Shown: in pieces, positions 24,103 to 37,343 of the stretch
How positions within the stretch are numbered: position 1 is the stretch's first letter
Layout: each line of letters opens with the position of its first letter
Origin: Prostheceraeus crozeri
Taxonomy: Eukaryota > Platyhelminthes > Polycladida > Euryleptidae
Reading direction: 5' to 3'
NCBI GenBank assembly: GCA_907163375.1
Contig: CAJQUW010007067.1
Coordinates: 1 to 64,000, forward strand
DNA: 64,000 nt
The notes under the pieces: model-generated
What the model saw: the letters and a program-made list of their open reading frames with translations, nothing else
Databases searched by the model: none
What the model was told of the DNA's origin: nothing
Made by a program: the position numbers and the translations under genes

Positions 24103-25175
24103 ATTAGACTGATCAAAACGAGAGGTGTACCCGACGCAACACTTGTATTGACGCGGCCTTTCAACAGCTACAAACGGTTGTCTTTAGGTGCATGATCACA
24201 ACACTCAAACAATACTCGGAATAAATAGTGATCTATATCGGGCCTGACAAACTGAAATAGTGTGACATATTCATTCTAATTGTAAGCAAGCAATCCTCTC
24301 TCTTATAAGAGATGAATGTTACATAATGCTGATAAGATAAAGGTTTGCAGCAATAAAAAAGATCTAGATGGGGTAAGTAAAAGCTCAGCTTAATCCTCTA
24401 GTCTTTGAGAGCGCCGCTTTAGGAAGCGCATAGTAAAGGCGGCATCGTGAATCACCAGCGTAGTGGCCGAGAGACACAGGTTCAAACCTCAGCCGTGTCA
24501 AACCTAAGACTCATAAAGTAGGTGACCTCTGTATTCTTGCTCAACAATCCGCACAAAAACAATGAGATTGGGATAAATAACAACTCGGCCACATCGAAGA
24601 AGGGCCATTAGCCTAATGTACTTTCAAGTATAAAAAGGCGTACTTATTTTATGACATTAAGCACAGTTCTAGCAACCATTGTCTTCGATTTTTATCTTCC
24701 TGGAGAGCTTGGAGAATTTGTCATGGGTTTTTGACCACAGAGAGGATTTTTCTATTTTGGATAAAAATGTTCATGAAAAATTCTTTTATCGCATGTTGTA
24801 ATCAATGCCGACTGAATCAAACCTAGAGTGAGAATGCTTCGAAGCACGTGAGTCGATAATTATTGGACATAATGATGATCTTGATTGATAAGAAAATGAA
24901 TTGTGCACCTTATTTAGATTAGCATCGCTGACTCCAATGATATATTGTCTCAAGAGCTCCGCTTCGCATATGCTGCAGAGAAGCATGAAATGTATCTGTC
25001 ATTATAATTTCAAGCTTGAAAGTGACGTGTTGTGATCTCAGGAACTATTAAAAGATTTTCAAAAAATATAGCTAAATCTGCTCGAAGTAGCTAAATTCAG
25101 AATTAATACTTTCTCAAAGAAAACAAGAGGGGTAAATGCTTTCCTCAATGCATTCAGTTTGGTGCAATAGTTGCC

Positions 25176-25228
<53 letters not shown>

Positions 25229-25303
25229 ATGTACCATCGATTTCAGTGTTATATCCTTCCTAACATACAGCACACGAATGTATTAAGGGTTATATCAGTT
25301 CTA
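24103..25303. repeat. Intergenic, with a tRNA-like SINE scrap and a (TC)n run
   Basis: Around 24470-24510 the plus strand reads TAGTGGCCGAG, an A-box-like word, then GGTTCAAACCT, a B-box-like word, separated by too few bases for a tRNA. It may be a deleted tRNA-derived SINE. A perfect (TC)n run of about 47 bp lies at 25179-25225. Nothing else was recognised. Confidence 0.35.
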
Positions 25304-25675
25304 CACTGTAAATCCCTGGATACGAAAATTACATACAAACATATATCAAAATCACATACAATTTGAAACTAACGTCTGATACGAGATTCTCGTATGTTTA
25401 CAGAGATTTGGTATGTTTTCAATACCACATCTCACTTACCTTCGTATGTGATTGGCATGTATCGATACGAACTATTCTCTCTGTGATTGGCTGTTTTACA
25501 ATGAAATACGAGTTGTTGGTATGTTTTATATACGAGACCGATGCTAATTAAGTTTGTGAAGCATACCACACTTGAAATAACATGCGAAAAGCATGCAAAT
25601 AGATACAGAAATATAACAAAATAATATTTTGGTTTCCATCCGTCGTATGTGATTGGTATTGAGCGATTTACAGTG
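25304..25675. mobile_element. MITE family C, copy 2 (372 bp, internally deleted)
   Basis: It begins CACTGTAAATCCCTGG and ends GAGCGATTTACAGTG, with TA on each side (25302-25303, 25676-25677). Sequence is nearly the same as copy 1 from its left end to about 17955, then jumps to the last 170 bases, so most of the centre is missing. Orientation is the same as copy 1. Confidence 0.88.
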
Positions 25676-25677
25676 TA

Positions 25678-26766
25678 TACGAGTGCTACTCTATGCAGAT
25701 AATGTAGGAAATATACTCCACTACTTTGATTAGCCGCACGTCTTAAAAAGATGCATGTTTGCTTTGCGAACTTTACATGTATGAGGTTTAGGAAAAGAAC
25801 TAGAATCAATGAAGCTCGCTGAAACTGGATTACAAATAGGAAGCGTTACAAGCAGTTGCATTATCATGTGCTGATATGAAGAACATTTATTAGGGCACAT
25901 TGGGATTACTGTAGTTTTTGCATGAACTAAGATGATTTGTTGTTCGAAGTATTTTTTGCTTATCCAAAGATTCCTATGCAAATGCCAGACAATTCGATTC
26001 GTCTGCTTTATTCCTCTAAAATTCCATCTCTTATTTAGGAAATGCAGGTGTGACTTTTCACACGAACTTTAGAGATTCTTCTATCAGCCTCAGTCAATGT
26101 CATGAGATAGGTTGTTGAACCGAACTGTCTTGATTTTGGGACAATATCCGCGGGATAATTTGTGGGCTAATCCAACCGAAAGTATGTTAGACGAGCAATG
26201 CTGCACATCAGAACAAAAGTCAAATGAAATTTAGTATATGTCATCGATTTTATTATGAATCCTGATTAAGTAAGTCATTGTATGATTTTATCTCCCGAAA
26301 TATACTTTAACTTTGTGTTGAATGTGCATGAAAATCATGTAATTGCGCTTATCATTCCTTGAGAATATATACACTATTATTATTATTAATGTATGGAAAC
26401 TTAGGCATTGTAGGACTTAAACGAAAACCATGCATTCGTTTTAAGGATTGAACTGCGACTTTTAGTTTTAGCGTGTTGTAAAACTTTTTCCTGAAGCCTC
26501 GTTGAATTTGACCTACTGGAAAGTAAAATTCATGACAATTTGTTTGAAAAGTAGTTTTTTAAAGAACTGAATTTTGTAACTTTTCAAACATTTAGCATCA
26601 TAACTTGTGATGAAGCGCATTGGTCTTCAGCACGAGTAATGCATTATGTTAATAGGAGTCTTTAAATCATATCATGATCATTAAATAAAGAATACAATAC
26701 TTATTAACCATATTTTAACCCGGCTGGGGAGGGGAAAGCTGCAGGAGCCCCTTGACATCATATTAG
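25678..26766. other. No gene recognised
   Basis: Only short open frames (83 codons minus at 25730-25981 and less), none familiar. A TAT-rich run lies near 26372-26388. Confidence 0.4.
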
Positions 26767-27446
26767 CAAAGAGCTACATTTATTAATTATTGCAGGCACA
26801 CTAGGTCAGGCGACTTATCAGTAGTAGTGTGTTCTAAGTGATATTTAATACTCGTCGAAATTTCACTACCTTGATAATTGCAAATTCCACAGACATACTT
26901 CCAGATGGAGATAATTTCACCAGTCTCACTTTACGTACCAGATAGAAACGTGCCTCTATGGAATGGAAAATACTTCGTGAACAAGCGACACGAAAGTTGA
27001 GACCTGGAGCTTCACACAAAAGGGCATTCATGTTGACAATGTTTTGGGACCACAAAGGAGTGATCAAATTGGACACCAAAATAACGGGACAATGCCACGC
27101 CACGCACCACTCTTATCGGAAACCAGAGAGATAAGAAGAAAGCCTACAGGTGGTAATTTGTATATTGCATGATAATGCTCCTATGCACAGAAGTGGACGG
27201 GCTCAGTCCTTTTTGGAAACTGCTGGATTCGTTCAACTCCCACATCCACCTTACAGTCCAGACCTGGCTCCGAGCGATTTTTTTCTCTTCTTGCTTCTAA
27301 AGAAGGACCTCAGAGGCAAGAAATTTTCGTGCAATGAATACCTGAAGGTAAAAATCATCAATTTCTTTTCCAGAAAGTTGGTTCATGCAGGACAGTTTTT
27401 GATGAGTTATTGAGGTGCATTGACTATAATGGGGTCTATATATAGA
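26767..27446 (+). pseudogene. mariner element fossil (DD34D transposase pieces)
   Basis: Plus-strand pieces in different frames match mariner transposase: RPGASHKRAFMLTMFWDHKG with VIKL following (about 26998-27075), then ILHDNAPMHRS, LPHPPYSPDLAPSDFFLF (27162-27290), LRGKKFS, and a last piece LLRCIDYNGVYI ending in a stop at 27446. Thirty-four residues separate the D of HDNAP and the D of PSDFF, the mariner spacing. The region between FWDHKG and HDNAP is shortened and the first catalytic block is lost. The 5' region (26767-26887) recurs at 37457-37577. A right terminal repeat was not found. It cannot make an active enzyme. Confidence 0.85.
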
Positions 27447-28160
27447 ATAACGATTGTCAAAATTTATACAATATCATAATTTCTGAGCTATCTAATGCTT
27501 TATTTTCATAGTTTTTGAAGCTTTTCAATTCTCTTTTTGTGGTGTGAATGAATTAGAAAGGACAATGGAAAGCCTCAGACGTCTTTGCTATCACCTTATT
27601 TGTGGCACTAAGTGCGACTGCCAAAATTTCACTACGATTTCACATGCTGTTATAATCTGACAATAACAACGTGTCCGAACTACATTTAGTTCATTATTGC
27701 CACCATGCATGTAACCCAAAATCTCCTTTTGACTCTGGCAAGACTGTTTGTCGACAAAAACCATTCTGCAAGCTTATTAAATCACATTTTTCTTCTTCTC
27801 TATTTTTCCTGTTTCTGCGTCATCCCTACTTTGCAATCTGCAAAGCTGATTATTTGGAAATTGCAAATGCTTGGCAGATAAGAATAAATGATTACTTTAC
27901 TAATTAACTGGCTGACACCATAGTTTCAAGCATCTCACTTATGGCAGCATCACGCTAAGTATATCTATATTGAAATATCAGATTTCTGTATCTGATATGT
28001 CACATGATCAATTTGATTTACAGTATAATGCAGTATGTCAATAATGCACTAGCGACAATTTGACATTTATATCTTAAAGTATAGGATTGGTATTAATCAT
28101 TGCGAATATAAAGAAGATGGATGGCATCAAATAACACATCATCAAATCAATATCGGTCGG
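27447..28160. other. No gene recognised
   Basis: A 78-codon plus frame at 27671-27907 has no known domain. The AAAATTTCACTACG word near 27623 echoes the mariner 5' region and may mark its lost right flank. Confidence 0.35.
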
Positions 28161-28162
28161 TA

Positions 28163-28855
28163 CACTGTAAATCGCTCAATACCAATCACATACGAAGGAT
28201 GCATACCAAAATATTTTTAGGTACATTTCTTTATTCTCTTGGTATATATTTGTATAATTTTCGTATGTTTTTTCAAATGTGGTATGCTTTACATACTAAA
28301 GCCATACCAGCACAATGTTAAAAGAAAGCATAAATCATTTCCAAAGTATGTTGATTTAAGGTCCTTTGTCAATAAAGATCACACTAATGTTACTACTGTA
28401 CTGTAAGTAGTGAGATAATGACATTCAAACGTCATACTTTCAATAATGAAATCGATTTTAGTACACGTAAGTCTAAGGTATTTCATAAATAATCAATAAG
28501 TATTCAATCATCAACAATTATGCATTATGTAATTTTGAAATTAAGCACATTATCAATCCAAAATAAAAACACATTATAATTCATGAACGCCAAAAATAGT
28601 TATGTTTGAGATATATAACTCAACATGATTCCATAACTAAAATCGTTGGAATGAATTGACGTCAATCAACTTGGCCCATAAAGTAGAGCTAACTAAACGT
28701 CCAATAATGTTGCTAGACATGTAGCATCGACCGCATAGTCGCGGAATATAAAATTCACAATAGATCTAATGTACTCAAATATCACTCTATCAAACAAAAA
28801 ATATTCACCACTTGTATTACCGAAGAAAGTTATTTGACAGTAGTACGACAGTTAT
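28163..28855. mobile_element. MITE family C, copy 3 (reverse orientation, one end)
   Basis: It begins CACTGTAAATCGCTCAATAC after a TA and follows the reverse complement of copy 1 from its right end to about position 18040 of that copy, near its (TA)n run. The other terminal repeat is absent, so the copy is truncated or was broken at the simple repeat. The end coordinate is approximate. Confidence 0.8.
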
Positions 28856-30398
28856 TTGACATTAGTATTCAATTTCTTCTTCTTAATGATGATCGTAAAT
28901 GGATTACTTCAACGCAAAAGAGTTTTTCGTTGGGTTAGACAGAGTCAGTGATTTCGATGTTGAATTTTGTATTTAATAACAATATATTTCTTCCATCATC
29001 CGATGGACGTCATCAAGTAAAAAGACTTAAGCCAAAGGACTTAGCCTAAAACTAATGCAAATCATGCGAGCATAATGGCAGATCGTTCGTCTTTCCACTG
29101 CCTTTCTTCCTCTCTTCTTCACGATGCAGCGAAGCCCCTCGTGCATCACAGCCTGCCTCCGCATCACCTCTTCGTTCAGCATTCCATTGAAGCACTAAAA
29201 CTGAAGCGCAATGATGCTTTTCTGGAAACAGCTGATCAGTAAATGCCTTTATATCCCTGCTGCTTTGTGATAATAATCACAAAAGCTTATTGCCAAGTAA
29301 TTGGACGAAATCATGGTCCGGAAACTTTGCATGGCTCCGGCGATTGTTGCATTGACACCCACATACATCATGCTTTACATTTTCGCTCATCCGTACCCCC
29401 AAGGAATTGGAAATTTCTTACTTCTTCTTTCATTATATAAGAGAGAAGATTATCAAAAATAATTACTATTGAAAAATAACAATATTAATATTAATAAGTA
29501 TTTGTTAATAGAGTAGATTATAAAAGAAAAAAATGATTCATTATCCGTGTACTTAGACAAAATGGCGTTAGTGAGACTTCGTTGATTAGCGCTTACGATC
29601 AGTATTAGAGTATTCCTCTCTTGTACTGGCTGGACTTAAGTTGGAATGGATTGAGAATCGGTTTCATCGAATCTTGAATATAAAGAGTGCCCAAGTCATC
29701 ACTTCGAACATATCGCGAGTAGAAGAAAGTGCTCTTCCTTGAAACTCCTTTCGCTTGCCAAGTCCCCATCACACAGTGTGAAACCTCATATGCCTCTTGC
29801 CTCTGGACGGATCATAATGCCTACAGTGAAAACCACCAGACGTAGCAATTCATTCTTTCTAAAAACCTCAAAATGGGAGAATGAACGCCACACCCGTCGT
29901 CTTTGACGTTCTTTACGTCTTAACTTTCCATATCCTGCAATGATCTGCATGTATGAACTGTTATTTTTATGTTTTCTATACAATGTTAATTTCATTAACT
30001 TACCTTCTATCGGTTGTACACTGCAACTTTTAATTACTGGAAATAAGAACACATATCATACTATTTTTATTATTTGGATTAAATTTGTGTCCTTTAACCC
30101 TGTGAGACCTGAGGGGAGGGGTTGGCCTATCTACCATACTTCTGCTGATTCAATTGAAATGAAGCATCACATGCAGAATCATTGTCAAAAATGATTGACA
30201 TGGTCAAGAGTGATTGATATCTCCTCAGCACAAAAAGTAAAATAGAAAAATATGGCTCAACTGGACTCCCCTTTAGATCTTTGAGAATTAATCCTGACTT
30301 TCAATCTGTAAAGACCATTTCTAGCCATTTTTTCCTCTTCAAGCAGGTAATGACAAAAGCACCTTTTATAGGTAGAAACATAATAAGCGAGAGATGTG
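28856..30398. other. No gene recognised
   Basis: Short frames only (88 codons minus at 29786-30052, 84 plus at 29940-30194). No domain, terminal repeat or SINE box was identified. Confidence 0.4.
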
Positions 30399-30566
30399 GA
30401 GCGACCGATAGAAGGCGCTGGACACCGAAGGACATGTCTGTTTTACCTCTGACTTAAGCTGTGATCGACCAATAAGCGGTTCAGTGAGAGAGTTCGGAAA
30501 CTTTGTTCTGTCTTGAACTCTTTGGAATATGGCTAACCTATCTCACCGCTTGGTCAACTACGTCAA
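30399..30566 (-). repeat. tRNA-derived SINE, family S, copy 1
   Basis: The minus strand reads TTGACCAAGCGGTGAGAT (A-box-like) and AGAGTTCAAGACAG (B-box-like) about 33 bases apart, then a body ending GCGCCTTCTATCGGTCGC. It matches the complete copy at 56116-56324 along most of its length. The tail seen in that copy is diverged or missing here. Confidence 0.7.
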
Positions 30567-31651
30567 TAAACACAATATTTCAGTCATTCCGTTTCGATGA
30601 TCTTGAAAGAGTGAAATTCACGAGATTTCACGGTTGACAATTGAATCAGTTGACAAAATCAAACCTTATAAAAGTGAGAGGGACCCATTAGCGGTCGCAA
30701 GATTATGCACCATATTACCTCAAATATTTTTGATCATTGAATGCTCCAATTCAACATCATTTATAAATGAAGCAACAGGATATTTGAATATTCTTCAAAA
30801 CATTACTTCAATCAGATGCGAACCAGTTGGCTTTATTTGATGGTTAATTGTCACATCCTTGAGTAAGTTTTTGACTCTACTGAGAGTCAAAATTCAAATA
30901 ATAAACTTTGATTAAACGATTTTTGCTGACGAGGTTTTTAACATTTGCTGATAACTATCCTAATATTTATTGTTCGAATTATTTATATGTTGAAATTCGA
31001 TCCTTCAGAATAGATGCTGTGTCTTTTTCAAATTTGCAGTTAGAGGAGACAAAAAAGATGGATAAGCTTGAAATAGAAAGATAATAAAAAGTTAACACCT
31101 TTTAGAACAAATGTCCGAATGTAAGCGATAATGATTTTCGAAGTACCTCGTTAAGTTGCTTGTCTTTGTGTCTATCAGTGGACTGTTTGTCTGAACAGTT
31201 GCAACAACAAACATCTCCTGCTCAAAAACGTTTTATAATTCATTAGCTTTCTCAGCTACCTGGTTGATCATTTTCCTTATACACATGGCCTTTGATTTAT
31301 GAAATACGAGTTAACTTTTTAGTTTATTAGTTAACTTCATGAGAAACTTTGCTTTTAGACTTTCTGCTGTCGATCAAATTAGTGAAATTCATTTCAACCG
31401 TTTGACATTTTATAATAAAGCACTTCAGCTGTTATATTAGCACTTTTCATGACGTCAAATTGATTGATGGCTTCCGTGAATCATCGTAAAATGTTGAAAA
31501 TTCAAGCAACTCATGAGTGAAGTTGAAAGAATGTTTCTGATATCCTCTGTAAGAGACCGCAATCTATAATTTATGTATGTAAACTTGTGCCGTATAGTGG
31601 ATTCATGCTCATTTAAAAGATAAAAGGGCTATCAAGACCGAAGACAGGAAG
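30567..31651. other. No gene recognised
   Basis: AT-rich. A 68-codon plus frame at 30634-30840 has no known features. Confidence 0.4.
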
Positions 31652-32308
31652 CATAGAGTAGGGAGATATAAGTAGAGTGTCAACTCAAAAAAGTATCTGT
31701 ATACAGTGAAAATTTTTATATCAAGAGATTCAGTTTTTTTGCGGAGATTACGTTCCCGTGGTCCAAAAAAATTATTTGAGCAGTTTTAAAAAAGTCAAAA
31801 ATTTGCCAATTTAAATAATACCGAGATGACTCCTCGTTGTAAGTAGCATGCAACAAGTTGGATATCAAAAGGAATGAATATTTGCTAATAAGCATCGTAA
31901 CTAAGCGGGAATCAAGCTGATTATCGAGGGTATTTCATGAACCTTATTACAATGGAAGTCTTCATGAAAAAGTCGACATGCTATTGTGCTTTCTTGGCTG
32001 AAATTTCATATTTCTTGTTAATGAAAACAATAGCTGGTCATCGAGTTGCCAATTTAACAAATATTACCTCTTGAAGGCCGCGAAGAAACGGATAATCTGT
32101 AAAATAATATCATTTCCTTCTGTATTGCTATCATGATCAGTCAATTCCGTTGTAATTTCTTCAAAACTGCATAAATGTGCATATCTCACATTTTGAAACA
32201 ATTCCGAGTGTATCTCATTTGAGTTAATTTAATAAAATCGAAAGTGTATGCACATTGGGGATTTAATAAATGCGGAGTTACCACTCTACCTAACATACCT
32301 ACTCTATG
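31652..32308. mobile_element. hAT-like MITE, CATAGAGT family, copy 3
   Basis: The ends are CATAGAGTAGGGAGATAT and, from the right, CATAGAGTAGGTATGTTAGG, and it is bracketed by a perfect 8-bp repeat ACAGGAAG (31644-31651, 32309-32316). At 657 bp it retains inner sequence shared with copy 1 (GTTGGATATCAAAAGGAATG) and copy 2 (AATCGAAAGTGTAT). It is the best reference for the family before insertions. No protein. Confidence 0.88.
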
Positions 32309-32460
32309 ACAGGAAGTATAAGATATTAGTGTGTTCAATTACCTTTGCAGACTATTCTGGGTGTTCTTTCACATCGCTATTGCATATCTAATGCAGACCT
32401 TTTTAAGATATTTCGCGATCACCAACATGCACCCGAATAAGTACAGAAGCAGACAGGTCG

Positions 32461-32999
32461 TTAAGGCCACTGTCACACAATTTGCTTACATGTGGAAAAG
32501 AATACAACCTATCCCACGGAAAAAGTCATCGGCCATAAGTCATCTTCTGTCTTCAATCGTCCGTCACGCTGTCACACAGGAAAAGTCATAAGGCGTCGTC
32601 CATCGGACATAAGGCATGAAATTATGCAGCTGATGAGTTTCATTTCCATCGGCCGCGAGACTGTTCTAAAATTAGAACAACGTAAGAAGTGATGTCTGAG
32701 GGTAGATTTAGGAAGATTTGCGAAGTGAAGCAATCAGAAAACAGCCTTTGTTCACAATGTCGAACGATGACGAGGATGAAGACAGTAGTCATGGCAACGA
32801 TGAATAGTGAAAAATAGAGCTGACTCTATCGGACATGGATTTCCCTGGTGTGACTGCGGTCTGTGGAAGGTGGAAAATGGACGATGGAAGGCGGAAGACG
32901 GCAGATGAAAATCGTCTCATCACGCCTTATGAAGAATGTGTAAGAAGCCGAGTGACATGAAAGATGGAAGACATCCTTTCTGTGTGACAGCGGCCTTAG
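32461..32999. mobile_element. MITE with GGCCRCTGTCACACA ends at a TTAA-like site
   Basis: The left end GGCCACTGTCACACA and the right end (reverse complement GGCCGCTGTCACACA) are inverted. The flanks are TTAA (32461-32464) and TTAG (32996-32999). A TTAA target is characteristic of piggyBac-type transposases, though PIF/Harbinger-type insertion cannot be excluded. An internal GCTGTCACACAGGAAAAGTC near 32569 repeats the terminal motif. It encodes no transposase. Confidence 0.6.
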
Positions 33000-33227
33000 T
33001 CTTCGTTCCTGTAAGTGAGGAATTGCATCTCGTAGTGCCACACACACACTGTCTGTCTATACTTTCAAGCAACAAGCTGCAGATAGGCTGTCAACTTTGA
33101 ACAGCAGTCCAGACAGTCTATTGGTGGCCACCCATCGCTGTCTGTTGATGAATTCTCCGACGGGGATAGTGAACCCAGTGGGTAAAATCATTTTCTTACA
33201 TCTGTTGACTTCAAAACAAAGGATCTG

Positions 33228-33458
33228 ACGACTAACATCGAGAAAAACAGCGGAATGATCTCAATTCTTCGAATCAGAAAGAATCGCAGGGATGGAAGCA
33301 TTCACAGCAATTCTCAAGCGATGAACGACTATTCCCTTATCTTACATGACACTGAGAACTTCTCTTCACCCACTAACTAAGCTCCTTCACGTGCCATCTT
33401 TTTGAATTAGTCTGTACTCATAGAAAACTGAACTCTCAAACTGTCTAATTCTGTCGGT
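33228..33458 (+). repeat. Repeat B, copy b (3' part)
   Basis: It matches the second half of the 521-bp block at 2208-2728, from ACATCGAGAAAA through CAATTCTTCGAATC and CACGTGCCATCT to CTAATTCTGT. The first half is missing. More diverged than copies a and d. Confidence 0.65.
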
Positions 33459-36400
33459 ACAGACGAAGCAGCTGTTCTGGCCAAATTCTTGAGACTTATT
33501 TCAAAAAGAGCAATTTCTAACATTCGCTTCCAGTCAGTCAATGAAGTGCATTGTCATTGATAAAAGCTCTATATAAAGGACAAAAGACATTAAGTTACAA
33601 TCTGCAATGGAACAAAGATTTTAATGAATCTCACAATCAAAAAAGAGTTACGGAGGCTCCTTGACGTCCAGCGAATTGATGGTTGCTCTGTGTGACGATA
33701 CTAGGAAGTGTGTTGCATGTCAGGCTGTGATGGAAGTGTGACAAGCTGTATACTAACTCTTCTTATTGATTGCAAGTTCACGTTGTGAGGTTCTTAACAT
33801 AGGGCCTAGATTGCTATAAAATTTCAATTCAAATTTGAATTTATTTGTTTTTTGGTTGTCTACAACTACATGCAAATATTAGATATTACAGAACTTTCTT
33901 GGTTTGTGACAAAAATCCAACTCAAATTCATCAGATTCAAGTATTTGAAAAATCGAACATTTATGCACGTAGTAAATGTATTGTAGTGTTTGGTTCATAC
34001 CACATGTACCAAGTGATTATAACAGGCCGAGTGGACCCAAATGAGTTGGTCGGGCCAGCTCTGGGACTGAGTATCTGCGACAAAATGGCCCAATAGCAAA
34101 TCTGTTTCTATGAGCATATCAGCAATTAGCATGCCGGCATGGGACATATCGCGGTTTCTCTGGTGCCTTTCATAGGTAAACTCGGTAAATTTTAGTGAAT
34201 CAGATCACGTACCCCAACCCACAATCAATAGAAATCATGATCATAGTACATTCTGTCACATTTCTGTTATCTCATAGTTGAAACACAACACGCATCATAA
34301 TATCACCTATAAACTTTGTATCGAGTGCCTTTTGTCGCAGAATATCAACCAGCAAAAATTGAGGGACATCGAATGCTTTGTTAATTTTACATTTTTGTTC
34401 TTTATCAATAAAATAGCACATCATTATGTTCTTCTTCGACATGTCTGCTCCTTCATAATATTTCCTTTGTCTTTTGAGGAGAAATTACTAATTGACAAAT
34501 TATAAATCATTCGAAAGATGAGTGAGAAATCATACAGGAAAGGCCTTCAAAATATTTGCAATGTTCTTCTGGACGATCATCAATGCGTGCCAACCAATAA
34601 CGTTTGGCATAGGAATCCGGTGAAGATCTGATATCGACTGGTCTGCTCACTTGTCCTTTATCTCGCTTTCATTACCAGTTATCAGAGATATTGCATCAAT
34701 TCTTGAACAAAGATCTACTGGCGCCAAACAAGTCCATGTTGAGGAGCAAGGCGAGCATAATTTATCCGCTCTTACAGAAGTGATTCGATATACACATTAT
34801 CGAACAAAAATCAGGTGTCCAAAGCAAGACTTATTTTAGCTGTGCCTCGAGGAATTCTGACTGTTGGCTTATCCGCTTTGTCTTCCAGACTAGACGACGA
34901 TTTATTCAGATTTGGCATTGCGCTGCGAATTAGTTGAGTATTTTGTGCGGCAAATCTCCCTAATAAATGCTAGTTACGATGCCAAACGGTCGATTGCGCT
35001 GGAAAGTTACTATGAGTGCAAAATGACATTGGTGAGAAGGATTTGTGCAAGTGGAGGATTTTCCATCAAAAGTTCTGTCAATACACCCGTGAAATGGTCT
35101 TCAACAGTTCTGAGTGACTTCAAATTTGGCTGTGAAGAAGATGGAAGACTTGCAAGCACCAAAACTGTTTGAATAATTAGGAATATGCACAAAAATATGA
35201 CTGCTTAAAGTGTCATTACTGATAAATTTCTTATTAAGTAGTATTTACATAACATTTGAATTTCCAATACTATATTCGATGTCTATGTCATGATGATGAT
35301 GATGATGATTCATGGACATATCGATGAAATAATAAACTCATTTTCATATTCACAGAAACCCATCTCACGAAATGTTAGTAAAACATTTCGAAATATACTG
35401 GACAGACCTACGAAAAGACTGCTTTTAAATATCAATAAGCTTCTCTTCCATAGGACGATTTCGATTAAAAGTTTAAGAATGCGCTAAAACTAAAAGTCAC
35501 ATAAGTGTAGGTTGGTCTGCATTGTTTTACGAGGACTACATACAAAATGCGACAGTGCTGCAGGCATCCCGACATTGATCGGTTAACATAAAAGTACAGC
35601 TTCAATTGTACATAGAAAAATAGGTGTTGACTAACTACAAAGGCATTTCGATATAAGCCATTGAATTTACCAGATATTAACGAAGATAGGGGTGTAGCTC
35701 AAAAGTCTGTAACAAGTCTGTTAGTGGATTGTTTCTGTCAGAAATGACAGAAAAATTAAAGTTTGCTTTCGATTCCGCAACTTTACAGCACATACTTTGA
35801 TCTGTTAAAAACGATTCTCATATAAAATGGACGTCTCTGTTTTTAAGTGAAAGTAGTCCACATATTCAGGCATGCGCTTTTGAGTTGTGTATTTGATACA
35901 CAGCCGTGTTACATCCTGTTCAGATCTTATGTTCAAAACTCAAAAGTGACTTTCTGTAATACCTACCGGCATTATGATTTTATCTATAATTTTAAACTAT
36001 CAAAACACTACAAATATCACAGAATAGTAAAGAATTCAAAATTTTGAATTACAATTTTTTGCATAGATCAGGCAGTATGAGCAAATGGTTACATTATTGT
36101 AAGGACTAGAAATTGCGCAATGAAGAAAAAAATCTACAAAATGAAAAATGCACAAGGATGATGCTTTAATTTCGAAAATAAACATTTTGACATGCATGAG
36201 AACATCATCCTGAGAATACCACAAGCGCAGTCGATCGTGTAATTATTAAAATTGCTTTCATCAATTTCATGCCGTGGTTCATTCGTGCTTTCGTCTGATT
36301 GCATTTATGAATTAAATTTATGGATGGAATTTATATCGAAAGCACCAAGATTGAACTTATTGATAGATGTTTTCGATTATGTTCAAAATCATGTCTTTGT

Positions 36401-37343
36401 TATGACTGAGAATCACAGTGGTATGGGCTGCAGTCATGCCGATTGAAGTTTCTTGAAAAGAAAGCTGTCCTGCAGACGCCGTGTTGAGCTTTCAATGAGT
36501 TGATCCAGGCCATGGAAGTCATTGTGAAAGACCAGGTTCACCATCAAATACTTTAAGCTTCCTCGTAGCAGCAGCTGCATCACACAAAGATATGAAATAT
36601 ATATCTATGAAAGATAAAGATATGAAAGATATGAATTATTTCGACAGCTGCAGCACGAAAACGCTTGCAACTGCAAGGTTTTTATCATCTTCATGACATC
36701 TGCATTCTGCACAGTTGTAGACGTTTACACAAATGCTTGAATCTTGACGCACTGTGTTCAATTGTGATGCTTACCTAGCAAAGTCAAGGGAAACAAGCGC
36801 GATTCACATGCTGAAAATATTCGTTCGGTGTACAAAGTTGGCCACGAGAAAATGCGGGTGGAGGTCACTGAAAAATCACCTCAAAACAGTCAGGGTAAAC
36901 TAGAGCTAGGCAATTTTATGGTCGTAACTTTGTGGTTCGATATGACACACAAGGTGATGGAGCCCGTTGCTTGAAATCGTTGGCTGCAGGCTTGCTTCAA
37001 ATGCTAGAAAATTACAAAGTCTACTGGAGTACAAAATTATGTGCTAAAAATGCCACATGTTCTGATGATCACAACAGAACTACAATACACAGAGGAACAT
37101 TGAATATAAAATTAAAACACAAAAATAAGATACTATTAATTGCGAGTTATTTCTTCGATCAGAGCAGTGACTTTTTAAAAATGCAATAATTAAATGTTGA
37201 TTTCCATGCTCAGTTGAAAAGTAAGATCAGACCAGATTAGGTGCCATTTTATCCAATATCACGAATCATCACCAGGCCTAGTTCACATCTCTCAACACCG
37301 ACACAGCTCCCTATCTAAAGTTGTAGCCATGCCCGTGTAAATT
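33459..37343. other. Long stretch with no recognised gene
   Basis: The longest frames are 86 codons plus (34912-35172), 83 plus (33845-34096) and 85 plus (36932-37189); none has a motif I know. Simple repeats are (ATG)n at 35290-35311 and an AAAGATATGA-type run at 36585-36637. No terminal repeats were seen. Confidence 0.4.

Noticed and set aside
23859-24164. Open frames of Glu/Arg and Ser/Leu runs
   Set aside because: They are translations of a purine microsatellite.
24470-24510. tRNA gene with TAGTGGCCGAG and GGTTCAAACCT boxes
   Set aside because: The boxes are only about ten bases apart and no arms pair.
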